Positions 33,250 through 42,704 of a stretch of DNA of 64,000 bases are shown one piece after another. Both the position numbers and the translations under genes were made by a program. Under the pieces are notes generated by a model. That model saw only the letters and a list, made by a program, of their open reading frames with translations. It was not told the DNA's origin and ran no database searches. The DNA comes from Rhodospirillaceae bacterium. Its GTDB lineage: Bacteria > Pseudomonadota > Alphaproteobacteria > GCA-2731375. The stretch spans positions 1 through 64,000 of the forward strand of contig JABJKS010000066.1 in NCBI GenBank assembly GCA_018660265.1, read 5' to 3'. The stretch's first letter is position 1; the number at the start of each line of letters is the position of its first letter.

Positions 33250-35151
33250 ATGGACCTACGAAAAACACAAGAAAAGGACTGCTGGCCCTTTGTTCTGATC
33301 GCGATCCTCACCCTGTCCCTTGTTCCGATTGGGGTATTGGCTGCGGCGACAGCGGCTCGGGGCCTGACAGTGGAACTCCGCGTCAACGAAGACAAGGACG
33401 CCCCCGTTTCGAGTGCGGTGCAATTGTATGGCGCGTCTTATGCCCTGGTGATCGGCAATGACGCCTATGGCGGAGCTTGGCCCCGGCTGTCCAACGCGGT
33501 GAAGGATGCGCAGTTGGTGGCTAAGGCACTTGAGGCCAAAGGATTTTCAGTAAGTTTGAAGACCAACCTGAAACACCGGGATATGGTAGACGCGTTTGAA
33601 AACTTCTTCCTGGAAACCGGCCAGGACCCAACGGCCCGGTTGTTTTTGTGGTACGCGGGCCATGGCCACTCGGAAGGCGGCGAAGGTTTTTTGGTCCCTA
33701 TCGACGCGCCTGACACGGATGCGTCTGGAGCATTCCTGCGCCGTTCGTTGTCGCTGCGCCGCATGGGGGAGTATGTGCGCGGGGCCAAGGCACTGCATAT
33801 CTTCTCCGTGTTTGATTCTTGTTTCTCCGGCACCATTTTCAATGTTGGACGTGCAAAGCCGCCGCCCGCTATCACGCGGGCCACGACGCGCCCGGTGGTG
33901 CAGTTTCTGACGAGTGGCGATGCGGGACAGGAAGTCTCGGACGATGGCACCTTCCGCAAGCTGTTCATCCGTGCGCTGAATGGCCAGGTCCGGGCCGATG
34001 CCAACGGCGACGGCTATTTAGCGGCCAGCGAGCTGGGTCTGTACATGGCGGATGCCATCACCAATTACTCTAACGGCGGGCAGACGCCGCGCAACGGAAA
34101 GCTCAATGACCCGGACCTGGACCAGGGTGACTTTGTATTCCAGGTGGCGACGCCGCCCGTAACCGGCGCAGGGGTGCCGCCGGCCAGCACTGGCGCGTCT
34201 GCTGGCAGTGGTTCGGCGGAGATTGTTTTCTGGCAGTCAATCATGGACAGCAAACGCGCCTCGGATTTTGAAGCCTATTTACAGCAATTCCCCAAAGGCG
34301 CCTTCGCTGCCCTGGCCCGCAGTCGGGCCGCGGCGTTCGGTCCCCCAAAGGTTGCGGCACCACGGCCTGGGGATGTTTTCAAGGACTGCGATGACTGCCC
34401 GGAGATGGTGATCGTTCCGGCGGGCCGCTTCCACATGGGCGATTTGAGCGGCGACGGCGACAATGATGAGAAACCGGTTCACACTGTAGAGATCTCTGCC
34501 GCTTTTGCCGTTGGTAAGTTCGAGGTGACATGGTCTGAATGGAACGCCTGCGTCCACGACGGAGGCTGTGATGCTTCGGGCCCGGAAGCAGATGGCGGCG
34601 ACGAAGGTTGGGGCGGCAGCCGCCGTCCTGTGATCAATGTCAATTGGGACGATGCGAAAGTCTATGTGGCCTGGCTGCGCCGTCGGACGGGACTGGATTA
34701 TCGTCTGTTGAGCGAGGCGGAATGGGAATACGTGGCGCGGGCGGGCGGCAACGGGACCTACAGTTTTGGTGATGATGAAAGCGCGTTGTGCCAACACGGT
34801 AATGGCGCTGACATGAGTACGGATTTAGATTGGCGTAACAAAAACTGCAATGACGCTTCGGGCAAGCGAACAGTTCAAGTTGGCAGCTTTCAACCCAACG
34901 CATTTGGTCTATACGATGTCCACGGCAACGTCTGGGAATGGGTTGAAGACTGTTGGCACGACGGCTATCAAGGCGCGCCGACCGATGGCTCCGCATGGAA
35001 AAGTGGCGGTGATTGCAGGAAACGTGTGCTGCGCGGCGGTTCCTGGGGCAGCAGACCATGGGCGCTGCGCACGGTCCTCCGCAATTGGAATGGTATCGGG
35101 AAACGAAAACACAATCTCGGCTTCCGGCTCGCCAGGACACTGTCGCGCTAG
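33250..35151 (+). CDS. Caspase-like (peptidase C14) and SUMF1/FGE-like fusion protein
   Basis: The protein is about 633 aa. A hydrophobic N-terminal segment (about 12-33) suggests membrane anchoring or export. A caspase-fold domain (about 60-300) has YAGHGH (His138) and FDSCFSG (Cys191), the expected catalytic dyad. A Pro/Ala/Gly-rich linker with a short ADFEAYLQQFPKGAFA-like stretch (SDFEAYLQQFPKGAFA, about 336-351) precedes a formylglycine-generating-enzyme-like domain (about 381-630: MVIVPAGRFHMGD, VSW-type core, EAEWEYVARAGG, GLYDVHGNVWEWVEDCW, LRGGSWGSRPW). The FGE catalytic cysteines near the C-terminus are missing, so this domain is probably a binding module. Such fusions are predicted in signalling or defence; the role here is unknown. 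The start was chosen to put the hydrophobic segment at the N-terminus. Confidence 0.82.
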   Translation: MDLRKTQEKDCWPFVLIAILTLSLVPIGVLAAATAARGLTVELRVNEDKDAPVSSAVQLYGASYALVIGNDAYGGAWPRLSNAVKDAQLVAKALEAKGFSVSLKTNLKHRDMVDAFENFFLETGQDPTARLFLWYAGHGHSEGGEGFLVPIDAPDTDASGAFLRRSLSLRRMGEYVRGAKALHIFSVFDSCFSGTIFNVGRAKPPPAITRATTRPVVQFLTSGDAGQEVSDDGTFRKLFIRALNGQVRADANGDGYLAASELGLYMADAITNYSNGGQTPRNGKLNDPDLDQGDFVFQVATPPVTGAGVPPASTGASAGSGSAEIVFWQSIMDSKRASDFEAYLQQFPKGAFAALARSRAAAFGPPKVAAPRPGDVFKDCDDCPEMVIVPAGRFHMGDLSGDGDNDEKPVHTVEISAAFAVGKFEVTWSEWNACVHDGGCDASGPEADGGDEGWGGSRRPVINVNWDDAKVYVAWLRRRTGLDYRLLSEAEWEYVARAGGNGTYSFGDDESALCQHGNGADMSTDLDWRNKNCNDASGKRTVQVGSFQPNAFGLYDVHGNVWEWVEDCWHDGYQGAPTDGSAWKSGGDCRKRVLRGGSWGSRPWALRTVLRNWNGIGKRKHNLGFRLARTLSR

Positions 35152-35160
35152 CAGAGGCTT

Positions 35161-35176
35161 GAGCCATGGCTCTTTT
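35161..35176 (+). terminator. Short terminator-like palindrome after the caspase-like gene
   Basis: GAGCCATGGCTC is a perfect 12-bp palindrome followed by TTTT. The stem is short (at most 4-5 bp with a usable loop), so it is weak. It lies 9 nt after the stop codon. Confidence 0.3.
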
Positions 35177-35386
35177 CTGTGTTGCGTCTCAAGGAGCCTT
35201 GGGGCGTGTCCCGCCTCTGTCGCAGCCACGAATTAATTTGCCTTGTCTTGCACTGCGCAACGAAACAGACCGGCGAAGACAACGCCGGGGTATGGAATAG
35301 TTTGTACTAAGTTAGCATGAACATCTAATCTGTTCCATGCATTGGCTGGACTGGATCTAGATCAGATTGGGAAATTAATTACAAAA

Positions 35387-36034
35387 ATGGCGTCATCCGT
35401 ATTCAAATTTCCATTGATTGGTATGATTGCACTAATGAGCATTTTCGGGGGTTTCCCGTCCATGGCTCAGATCCAGGCCCAGCTTCCCCATAAGGATGAA
35501 GTACCGGCGGGAAAGGCCCTGCCAATCGACGGCGTTTGGATGATATCAACAATTGGAAAACGGGTCCGAATTGAACGTGGCCGAGGATACGCGGTGGATA
35601 GTTGGCTTCACCTGTTCCTATTTTCCATCCAGCCGGGCATGGTCGTCAACCTGAATATAAAGCAAACAGCCACCGGCACGTTTACCGTGGATGATCTACC
35701 GTTGCAGGGCCCAGGCACATTAAAACTCACGCCTGAGGGAAATCTGGATGTCACCGTTGATGGTGCCTTAGGGCCCGTGGCCTTTCAGTTGATCCGACAG
35801 CAGGTCGACGATCCAGAGGCCCTGCAGGCGGAAATCGATGCCGTAACGGGAAGTTCAGCGAACGCGAAACCTTCCCTTCGAATAACGTCGCCCAATGACG
35901 ATAGTTCGTCATCCGACCGGGCTGCCCCCAGCGGTCAGGAAAGACCGGCGTCCGGCGATGCGGTATCTTTGGCAAAATGCAAGGAGTTGGGCGTCGACAC
36001 CAAAACCGGCGGTGTGATCTGCTTGGATAACTAG
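35387..36034 (+). CDS. Exported protein of unknown function
   Basis: The protein is about 215 aa with a signal peptide (ASSVFKFPLIGMIALMSIFG, cleavage near SMAQ). The mature part opens with a proline/lysine-rich strand and DGVWMISTIGKRVRIERGRG (about 47-66), a DUF-like beta domain, and a Ser/Asp/Pro-rich linker (about 165-190). It ends with KCKELGVDTKTGGVICLDN, two cysteines that could pair. No family was recognised. It follows the caspase-like protein in the same direction with 235 nt between. An in-frame start at 35342 would add 15 residues that do not fit a signal peptide. Confidence 0.6.
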   Translation: MASSVFKFPLIGMIALMSIFGGFPSMAQIQAQLPHKDEVPAGKALPIDGVWMISTIGKRVRIERGRGYAVDSWLHLFLFSIQPGMVVNLNIKQTATGTFTVDDLPLQGPGTLKLTPEGNLDVTVDGALGPVAFQLIRQQVDDPEALQAEIDAVTGSSANAKPSLRITSPNDDSSSSDRAAPSGQERPASGDAVSLAKCKELGVDTKTGGVICLDN

Positions 36035-36155
36035 ATGTGGAGTCCCGATAGGTTGTTCACATCTAGCCAAAGAAGAAGGAACTTGGCAACATCACTGCCC
36101 ACGGAATTGCGTTTGATCAGTTGATCGGACTTGGCATGGAGGGAGAAACGCACCG

Positions 36156-37013
36156 ATGACAGAATGGCCACAACACGAGATGGTTTCCAGCCCGCGCGGC
36201 AGGATCCTGGCGATGGACTCGGCCGGATATGTTGATGCGCGGAATGATGTTTCCGATGTCCTGATCTGCGGCTCGCATGGCGCACCTTGCGCGACACAAC
36301 TTGTCATGTGGGCGCGGCCCCGTGGGCTATTTATCCACGATGCCGGGATCGGCGTGGGCGACGGCGGCGTCAACGGCATAAAGTTGCTGGACGCTTACTT
36401 GATACCCTGCGCCGCCGTCGATGGTATGTCCGCCAGAATTTCGGACGGCCGGGACATGTACCAAAATGGAATTATTTCGCGCGTCAATCAGGCGGCACAT
36501 CGGATGGGGCTGCGCGAAGGGATGGCGGTATCGGCGGCGGCACAACAATTGTTGGACAACAACCCCGTTCAAGTGCCGCCGGCCCGCCGTCAGATCAAAG
36601 TACACTCCGATGAACTGGGCGATGTATTTGCACTCGACACCGTCAAATATGCCGACCAGCGGATCGCCGGCGGCGTGCTTTGCATGGGGTCGCATGCGGC
36701 GCGTGCCATGGCGGACTATGTTGATGATCTGGGCTTCAAACTGGCCGGCGTCATAACCAACGATGTCGGCCGCGCAAAAGACGATTCAGGTATTGAAGGC
36801 CTGGCACTGCTGGATCCGTATGAAGTTCCGGCAGCTACTGTATATGGCACGACGGCCCGCGTCGGCGATGCCCGAAGCACCTATCTGACCGGGCGCATAA
36901 GCTACCTCAATGAAACCGCCGCTGCGATTGGCATCAATCGGGATGACCCGGCTACGTTGGCGGCTCGTTTGATGCTCCAACATGCCGCCAGCCTGAAAAG
37001 CGCCGAAGAATGA
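36156..37013 (+). CDS. Internally duplicated protein of unknown function
   Basis: The 285-aa protein consists of two related halves. Residues 39-120 (GSHGAPCATQ ... FIHDAGIGVGDGGVNGIKLLDA ... ARISDGRDMYQNGIIS) and 178-260 (GSHAARAMAD ... VITNDVGRAKDDSGIEGLALLD ... ARVGDARSTYLTGRIS) align motif by motif. Each half carries GSH, a (T/H)(N/D)(D/A)xG glycine-rich loop and AR(I/V)GD. No signal peptide or catalytic motif of a known family was seen. GGAGGGAG precedes the ATG. It overlaps or abuts a carboxymuconolactone-decarboxylase-like gene and is followed by a bicupin, suggesting a small catabolic operon. Confidence 0.65.
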   Translation: MTEWPQHEMVSSPRGRILAMDSAGYVDARNDVSDVLICGSHGAPCATQLVMWARPRGLFIHDAGIGVGDGGVNGIKLLDAYLIPCAAVDGMSARISDGRDMYQNGIISRVNQAAHRMGLREGMAVSAAAQQLLDNNPVQVPPARRQIKVHSDELGDVFALDTVKYADQRIAGGVLCMGSHAARAMADYVDDLGFKLAGVITNDVGRAKDDSGIEGLALLDPYEVPAATVYGTTARVGDARSTYLTGRISYLNETAAAIGINRDDPATLAARLMLQHAASLKSAEE

Positions 37014-37024
37014 AGGAGAGATCG

Positions 37025-37357
37025 ATGTATGAGCATGAGCACAATTGGCGTGAGATTATCAAGAGTGTCGACCCGGCGCTCGAGGAACATGTCGCCGCAT
37101 TCACCGGCCAGGTCCTTGCAACCGAGTCGGAGATACCCAGAAAATACAAGGAGCTAATCCTGATGGCGTGTTCGGCAGCCATACGCCACGGACCTGGCAC
37201 CCGAAAGCGGGGTTGTGAGGCGATGCATCATGGTGCGAGTGATAAGGAGATTATCGAAGCACTTGCCCTGGTCTCGCTGACCTCTGGCTTCACCGCCTTC
37301 GCCGACGGGATTAATGCATTGGGCGATCAGATCACCGTCGATGATGCAGCTTCCTGA
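37025..37357 (+). CDS. Carboxymuconolactone decarboxylase / AhpD-like protein
   Basis: The 110-aa protein matches the CMD family: RKYKELILMACSAAIRHGPG (about 40-59) and HHGASDKEIIEALALVSLTSG (about 71-91). The CxxC of peroxidase-active AhpD members is not present (RGCEAMHH instead), so a decarboxylase-like or structural role is more likely. The start at 37025 has AAGGAGAG just upstream. It begins 11 nt after the stop of the duplicated protein. CMD proteins often accompany cupins and hydrolases in aromatic or lactone degradation. Confidence 0.78.
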   Translation: MYEHEHNWREIIKSVDPALEEHVAAFTGQVLATESEIPRKYKELILMACSAAIRHGPGTRKRGCEAMHHGASDKEIIEALALVSLTSGFTAFADGINALGDQITVDDAAS

Positions 37358-37440
37358 ATAAAACAATTTCCAAAGGAAGAAATGAATTTCACCCGGCGCA
37401 ACGATAAATTCAGAGGCCAATTTTACAATGGTTGTTAGCA

Positions 37441-38238
37441 ATGGCAGTTGAGAAGACGGGCCCCAGAAATACACAAACACAACATGTCGCCCTAAGCCGC
37501 CTGGTTGCCGGCGACGATGGGGAAAGCTGCTTCGAGGACAATGTTATTTCCTATACCTCGAACCTGGGGCCATTACGTCAGACAGCAACCGTGCCAGTGA
37601 CGGCGATCAGTTTCCATTCCTGGCCGGCGGATTACGCGTCCGGTTTTCGCCCAGCGGTCCGGCGGCGCATTGTCTTGGTCACCAAGGGCACTGCGGAAGT
37701 GCTGGCCGGCAGCGGCGAAGTTCGGACATTCCGGCCCGGTGACGTTCTGGAAACGCTGGATTGCGAAGGCCGGGGACATATTGTCCGGGCAGGTGAAGAT
37801 CAGCCCTTTGGCGCCGCCCTGATCGAATTGGATAATGATACAGGATACGAGACTGAGAAGCCCGCGCGAGGTCCCTCGAAACAATCGCTGCCCTTTCTTC
37901 GCAACATTACCGGCGATGATGGTCAGTCCCACTTTGAAGACGGCGCACTGCCGTATTTTGCCGGCGACGATGGATACCTGTTTACTGACGACGTCGCCAT
38001 CAACGCCTTTCAATTCGTCCTCTCAATGGGAGATCTGAGTTTTGATTTCCACAACGCGCCTCAACGGCAAATCGTATTGCCGTTAACGGGTGGTATCGAA
38101 GGTGAAAACGGCGATGGCAGCCGCCGACAGGTTCTGCCCGGCGGGGTCTATTTTGGCGAGGACACCACCGGTCAAGGTCACATCACCCGCGCCTTGGATG
38201 GCCAGGCGCGTTTCTCAATATTCGCCCATCTTGCCTGA
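37441..38238 (+). CDS. Bicupin-like protein of unknown substrate
   Basis: The 265-aa protein has two cupin-like halves. Each begins with a matching stretch: AGDDGESCFEDNVISY (about 23-38) and TGDDGQSHFEDGALPYF (about 157-173). The first half continues with VTKGTAEVLAGSGEVRTFRPGDVLETLD, the second with PLTGGIEGENGDGSRRQVLPGGVYFGED, both of the cupin barrel type. The classical metal-binding His pair (HxH) is not clear in either half, so a metal centre is uncertain. The gene follows the CMD gene by 83 nt. 222 nt without a gene separate it from the MFS pump. Confidence 0.65.
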   Translation: MAVEKTGPRNTQTQHVALSRLVAGDDGESCFEDNVISYTSNLGPLRQTATVPVTAISFHSWPADYASGFRPAVRRRIVLVTKGTAEVLAGSGEVRTFRPGDVLETLDCEGRGHIVRAGEDQPFGAALIELDNDTGYETEKPARGPSKQSLPFLRNITGDDGQSHFEDGALPYFAGDDGYLFTDDVAINAFQFVLSMGDLSFDFHNAPQRQIVLPLTGGIEGENGDGSRRQVLPGGVYFGEDTTGQGHITRALDGQARFSIFAHLA

Positions 38239-38460
38239 AACCACCACCTGGTCCCATTCGTGTGCATGCCCGATACGAGGCGTAGATGGATTTCCGTTGT
38301 TATCACCGCTAAGCTTCCCGATTGGGAGGCATTTGATATCTCGCCGTCTCGCAACCGTCATGGCTACTGTTGTAGGCGGATCAAGACAGAAATATCAGCA
38401 TGGAAACCCGTGACCGGGGGCATCGTCGCATGCGCCCTGGGTCCGGATTGGGAATGACCT

Positions 38461-39954
38461 ATGGCGTTGGCGGATCAAACGGAACACAGCAGCAGTAGCC
38501 GGACAGCCGTCCTGGCGACGAGTGTGCTTGTGATCTTCCTCCTCGCCATGACCATAACCATCGCCAACGTCTCGCTGCCGCAAATCCAGGGTTCCCTGTC
38601 GGCGACCCGGGATCAGGTTGCCTGGGTCGTGACGTCATATCTGGTCGCCAACGCTGTGGGTCTGCCGGCAACCGGTTGGCTGGCGGATCGTTTCGGCACC
38701 CGCCGTTTGATTGTCTGGGGGACCATTGGCTTTTCCTTGGCCACACTGGCCTGTGCCCTGGCGCCCAACCTGGAAATCCTGGTGCTGCTGCGTGCCATGC
38801 AAGGTTTGCTGGGCGCACCTATCATGCCCTTGAGCATGGCTTTGGTAATGGCCTCCTATCCGCGCAGCCAGCACGGCGTGGTAACTTCAATCTTCGGTAT
38901 CGGCGTGACCATCGGGCCGGTCATTGCGCCCTGGTTGGGCGGCATCCTGACGGAAGAATATGGCTGGCGGTCGGTATTCTATTTCTGCCTGCCCTTCGCG
39001 ACCGCCGCCAGCCTTGCAGTGATCGCGGTAATACCCCACGACGAGGCGCCGGCCAGCCGCCGCCTGGATCTGCGCGGCTTCATCTTTTTCTCCATCGCGA
39101 TTGCCTGCTTTCAGTTGATGGTTGACCGTGGAGAGCGCAATGATTGGTTCGACTCGGCGGAAATCATCATTGAATGCGTGGCCGGCATCATCTGCCTCTA
39201 TCTCTTTGTCGTGCACAGCCTAACCTGGCGGCAGCCTTACCTCGATCTGCGTATATTGGCCAATCGAGACCTTGCCGTCGGGCTGGGCCTGGTCGCCGCG
39301 TTCGGTATGTTGAGCTATTCGCCCATCGTGCTCCTGCCCAACCTGTTGCAAAACCTACGCGGATTTCCCGAAGAGGCCATAGGAAGCCTGTTGGCGATCC
39401 GCGGCCTGGGCATGACCCTGGGCTTTATCGTTCTGCTTTGGGGTTCCCGTTTCGATCCGCGCATCTGGCTTTTCCTAGGGTTCAGTGCACAGGTATGGTC
39501 CGGCTGGGCGATGGCCTCCTTCAACATAAATGTCACCTATTTCCAAATCGCCTGGACTGGTTTTCTTTCCGGCCTGGGACTGGGTTTCGTCTGGGTGCCG
39601 TTGACCGTCATTACCCTGGGCGCGGTGCGGCCGGAGCAATTCCCACTGGTGACCTCGCTGTTCCATCTGCTGCGCCTGTTTGGCAGCTCAGTGCACATCT
39701 CGCTATCTGTTGCACTGGCCCTGCGCACGTCGAAGATCTCCTATGTTGAGATCACCGACCGCCTGCAGACGGGCAGGCCTGCTTTGTGGACCTATGAAGC
39801 CATGGCACCCAGCGTGCAGCAATCCCTGCCAATCATGAAAGAGATCGGCCGCCAGGCAGCGATGATCGGCTATATCAACGCCTTTATGTTCTTCGCCCTA
39901 ACGGCCCTGATCGCCATGCCCTTGATCCTGGCGGTACGCCCGCCGCGAACCTGA
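38461..39954 (+). CDS. MFS transporter, DHA2/EmrB-like (14 segments)
   Basis: The 497-aa major-facilitator protein has LPQIQGSLSATRDQVAWVVTSYLVANAV (about 39-66) and GWLADRFGTRRL (about 73-84), the motif A loop. VTIGPVIAPWLGGILTEEYGWRSVF (about 149-173) is the motif C antiporter signature. About 14 hydrophobic helices are expected for the DHA2 (EmrB/QacA) family, which expels drugs or organic acids with proton antiport. Its place beside the bicupin and FAD-monooxygenase genes suggests export or uptake of an aromatic-type metabolite, which is inference. Confidence 0.87.
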   Translation: MALADQTEHSSSSRTAVLATSVLVIFLLAMTITIANVSLPQIQGSLSATRDQVAWVVTSYLVANAVGLPATGWLADRFGTRRLIVWGTIGFSLATLACALAPNLEILVLLRAMQGLLGAPIMPLSMALVMASYPRSQHGVVTSIFGIGVTIGPVIAPWLGGILTEEYGWRSVFYFCLPFATAASLAVIAVIPHDEAPASRRLDLRGFIFFSIAIACFQLMVDRGERNDWFDSAEIIIECVAGIICLYLFVVHSLTWRQPYLDLRILANRDLAVGLGLVAAFGMLSYSPIVLLPNLLQNLRGFPEEAIGSLLAIRGLGMTLGFIVLLWGSRFDPRIWLFLGFSAQVWSGWAMASFNINVTYFQIAWTGFLSGLGLGFVWVPLTVITLGAVRPEQFPLVTSLFHLLRLFGSSVHISLSVALALRTSKISYVEITDRLQTGRPALWTYEAMAPSVQQSLPIMKEIGRQAAMIGYINAFMFFALTALIAMPLILAVRPPRT

Positions 39955-39982
39955 GGCCCCGCAAACCGGAAATACTGCTAAA

Positions 39983-40843
39983 TCAATCGCGCTCCCGCGA
40001 AGTCTTGAACCAGGCGTCCTCTTCGGTGAAACGTGCGGCGTTCCAGCTGAGCGCCGCCTTCAAACCATCTTTCGCCCGGATCTTATTGAATTCATCGATC
40101 TCGGGCGAGGAGTCTGCGCTGGCAAGTGCAATGGCTTCGAGCTCCATGGAACGCTCCACCACCTGACGCACCCCCATCAATTCGTACGACATGTTGATGA
40201 TTTTCTTATTGTACTCAACCGTCACAGCGGGGAGCTTGGCGATGGTCAGGGCCTGTCGTTCCACCGCTGCATCCAGCTCGTCAAGCGGCACAACCTGGTT
40301 CACAAGGTCCAGGCGTTTCGCCTCGGCCGCATCGATCAGGTTGCCGGTATAGAGGAGCTCTCGCGCCTTCGTCATGCCGACCACCCAGGGCCACACGGCG
40401 GGGATGTAGGGGCCGCCCGTGCGGATCTCAGGCGCGCCAAATTTCGCATCTTCCGAGCAGATCCGAAGATCGCAGAAGGTTGCGGTGGCAAGCCCGCCTG
40501 CGATGCAGAAACCATGTATCTGGGCGATGATGGGCTTTGGATTGTTCCAGAACACATCCCACCACGCCGAGGCGCTGAACGTCTTACCTTTAAGGAAACG
40601 GGCCCGAAACTCAGCAGCGTTGGTCTTGCTAGACGATGTGATATCAAAACCGGCGCTGAAGGCGCGTCCTGAAGCTTTCAGCACGATGACCCGAATGTCA
40701 TCGTCCTCAAAACCTGCATCCTCGAGGGCGTGGCGAACTTCCAGCTGTAAGTCGTCCGACAACGCGTTCAGTTTGTCCGGGCGGTTCAAGGTAACATAGG
40801 CGATCGGTCCGCGCTTTTCGTAGATGATGTTTTCGTAGCTCAT
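39983..40843 (-). CDS. Enoyl-CoA hydratase/isomerase family protein
   Basis: The 286-aa crotonase-fold protein has ITLNRPDKLNALSDDLQ (VTLNRPDKLNALSDDLQ, about 17-33), LKASGRAFSAGFDI (about 54-67) and IHGFCIAGGLATATFCDLRI (about 107-126). A C-terminal helical extension (about 250-286) is longer than in the basic family. FGAPEIRTGGPYIPAVWPW replaces the usual FGxPEVxLG hydratase stretch. The protein may be an isomerase, hydrolase or C-C lyase of the superfamily. It is convergent with the MFS gene and divergent from the FAD monooxygenase. Confidence 0.85.
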   Translation of the reverse strand: MSYENIIYEKRGPIAYVTLNRPDKLNALSDDLQLEVRHALEDAGFEDDDIRVIVLKASGRAFSAGFDITSSSKTNAAEFRARFLKGKTFSASAWWDVFWNNPKPIIAQIHGFCIAGGLATATFCDLRICSEDAKFGAPEIRTGGPYIPAVWPWVVGMTKARELLYTGNLIDAAEAKRLDLVNQVVPLDELDAAVERQALTIAKLPAVTVEYNKKIINMSYELMGVRQVVERSMELEAIALASADSSPEIDEFNKIRAKDGLKAALSWNAARFTEEDAWFKTSRERD

Positions 40844-41017
40844 CCTTACTCTCCCAATGCTTGCTCAAAACAATTCCAGGGTACCCATTTGCCAAGCATG
40901 CATTCAAGTGTTCGTAAAAACTGGTGATGGTTTGTTGAATTGACCTGTTCTTTCTGATCCCATGGGAACAAATCTTGAATGGTGGCCAAGAGAAAACGCC
41001 GGAGGCAAATAGAGTGC

Positions 41018-42673
41018 ATGCATAAAGACCTTTCCACAGCGGTATTGATCGTCGGCGGCGGGCCGGTGGGGCTGACCCTGGCGATGGATCTGGCCTGGCG
41101 CGGCATTGATGTGGTGGTGGCGGAAACACGGCGTCGCGGCGAACCGCCATCGCCGAAATGCAATCATGTGGCAGCCCGCAGTATGGAAGTGTACCGCCGA
41201 CTTGGGGTTGCCGGTAAACTTCGCAATGCGGGACTGCCCCCCGACTATCCGAATGATGTCTCGTATCGCACTGCGTTTACCGGCACCGAACTTACCCGTA
41301 TTCCCATTCCCTGCCGCCGGGACCGCTATTTTTCTAACGACGGTCCTGACACGGGCTGGCCCACACCGGAGCCGGCGCATCGGATCAATCAGATATTTCT
41401 TGAACCGATCCTGTTCGATCATGCGGCACAAATGGCCAGGGTCAAAATCCTCAACCGAACCGAAATCACCGCATACACCCAAGGTAGCGAGGGGGTGGTC
41501 GCCAGCGCGCGCGACCTTGATGGCGGCGACAGCTTCAACCTTAGTTGCCAGTACTTAATCGGCTGCGACGGTGCCAGCTCCATCGTGCGCAAGACCATGG
41601 GCGCGAAGTTCGAGGGTGACGCCGTCGTGCAGCGGGTGCAGTCCACCTATATTAAGGCACCATCGTTGATCGGGTTGCAGGCGGAAAAGCCCGCCTGGGC
41701 GACGTTTACGTTGAACCCCAAACGATCCGGCAATGTCTATGCCATTGATGGCGTTGAGAGGTGGATAATCCACAACTATCTGCGTCCGGACGAAGAAGAT
41801 TTTGACGCTGTTGATCGTGATTGGGCCATTCGCGCTATTCTTGGCGTCGATAAGAATTTCGAATACGAAATTCTGGCGAACGAGGATTGGTTTGGTCGCC
41901 GCCTGGTCGCCGATCGGTTTCGCGACCGCCGGGTTTTCATCGCGGGCGATGCGGCGCATATCTGGGTGCCCTACGCGGGTTACGGCATGAATGCGGGCAT
42001 CGCCGATGCCATGAACCTATCCTGGCTGCTGGCAGCGCACCTTAACGGCTGGGCAGCGGACGAGATTTTGGCGGCCCATGAACGGGAGCGCCACCCGATC
42101 ACGGAGCAGGTTTCCCATTTTGTCATGAACCATGCCCACGCCATGGCCAGCCAACGCGGCCAGGTCCCCGACAATATTGAGGCGGACGATGCCGAAGGCT
42201 CAAAAGCGCGGCGGACCTTTGGCGCCAAGGCCTATGATCTTAATGTGCAGCAATATTGCGCCGCCGGCCTTAACTTCGGCTATTACTATGACGACTCCCC
42301 GATCATCGCCCATGATGACGAGACAGCACCCGGCTACAGCATGTCGGCGTACACCCCTTCGACGGTGCCGGGCTGTAGGTTGCCGCACATTTGGCTTGGC
42401 AATGGCCGCAGCCTTTATGATGCCCTGGGTCCGGAATACACACTTCTACGCCTGGACCCCACGCTTGATGTCTCGCCACTTACGCAGGCGGCCAGGGATC
42501 GCGGATTGCCGCTTGCCGTTTTGGACATTGGCGATACAGAGGGGGCGGCGCTGTATGATCACAACCTTGTCCTTGCCCGCCCGGATCAGCATATTGCCTG
42601 GCGCGGCAACCAATTGCCCGATGATCCAAATGCAACAGACGCACTTGTCCAAAGGCTGCGTGGCGTGGCATGA
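41018..42673 (+). CDS. FAD-dependent aromatic-type monooxygenase
   Basis: This 551-aa flavoprotein of the PheA/TfdB class has the dinucleotide motif VLIVGGGPVGLTLAMDLAWRG (about 8-28). A GC(D/A)GxxS stretch (YLIGCDGASSIVRK, about 176-189) is present. GDAAHIWVPYAGYGMNAGIADAMNLSWLLA (about 309-338) is the FAD-ribityl motif. The extended C-terminal thioredoxin-like domain is partly present (ending about 551). Such enzymes hydroxylate phenolic or polyketide-like substrates with NADPH. The ATG at 41018 was chosen by GGAGG at 41001-41005. An epimerase gene follows after 31 nt, so the pair is probably co-transcribed. Confidence 0.87.
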   Translation: MHKDLSTAVLIVGGGPVGLTLAMDLAWRGIDVVVAETRRRGEPPSPKCNHVAARSMEVYRRLGVAGKLRNAGLPPDYPNDVSYRTAFTGTELTRIPIPCRRDRYFSNDGPDTGWPTPEPAHRINQIFLEPILFDHAAQMARVKILNRTEITAYTQGSEGVVASARDLDGGDSFNLSCQYLIGCDGASSIVRKTMGAKFEGDAVVQRVQSTYIKAPSLIGLQAEKPAWATFTLNPKRSGNVYAIDGVERWIIHNYLRPDEEDFDAVDRDWAIRAILGVDKNFEYEILANEDWFGRRLVADRFRDRRVFIAGDAAHIWVPYAGYGMNAGIADAMNLSWLLAAHLNGWAADEILAAHERERHPITEQVSHFVMNHAHAMASQRGQVPDNIEADDAEGSKARRTFGAKAYDLNVQQYCAAGLNFGYYYDDSPIIAHDDETAPGYSMSAYTPSTVPGCRLPHIWLGNGRSLYDALGPEYTLLRLDPTLDVSPLTQAARDRGLPLAVLDIGDTEGAALYDHNLVLARPDQHIAWRGNQLPDDPNATDALVQRLRGVA

Positions 42674-42704
42674 AGTGGTATTAGAAAATTAGGGAGAAGA
42701 ACAT

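Noticed and set aside
36029-36080. Possible IS end (GTGGAGTCCCGATAGGTTGTTCA)
   Set aside because: Only the GGTTGTTCA part agrees with the IS481-like ends at 6517 and 11887, and no partner end or transposase remnant is visible.
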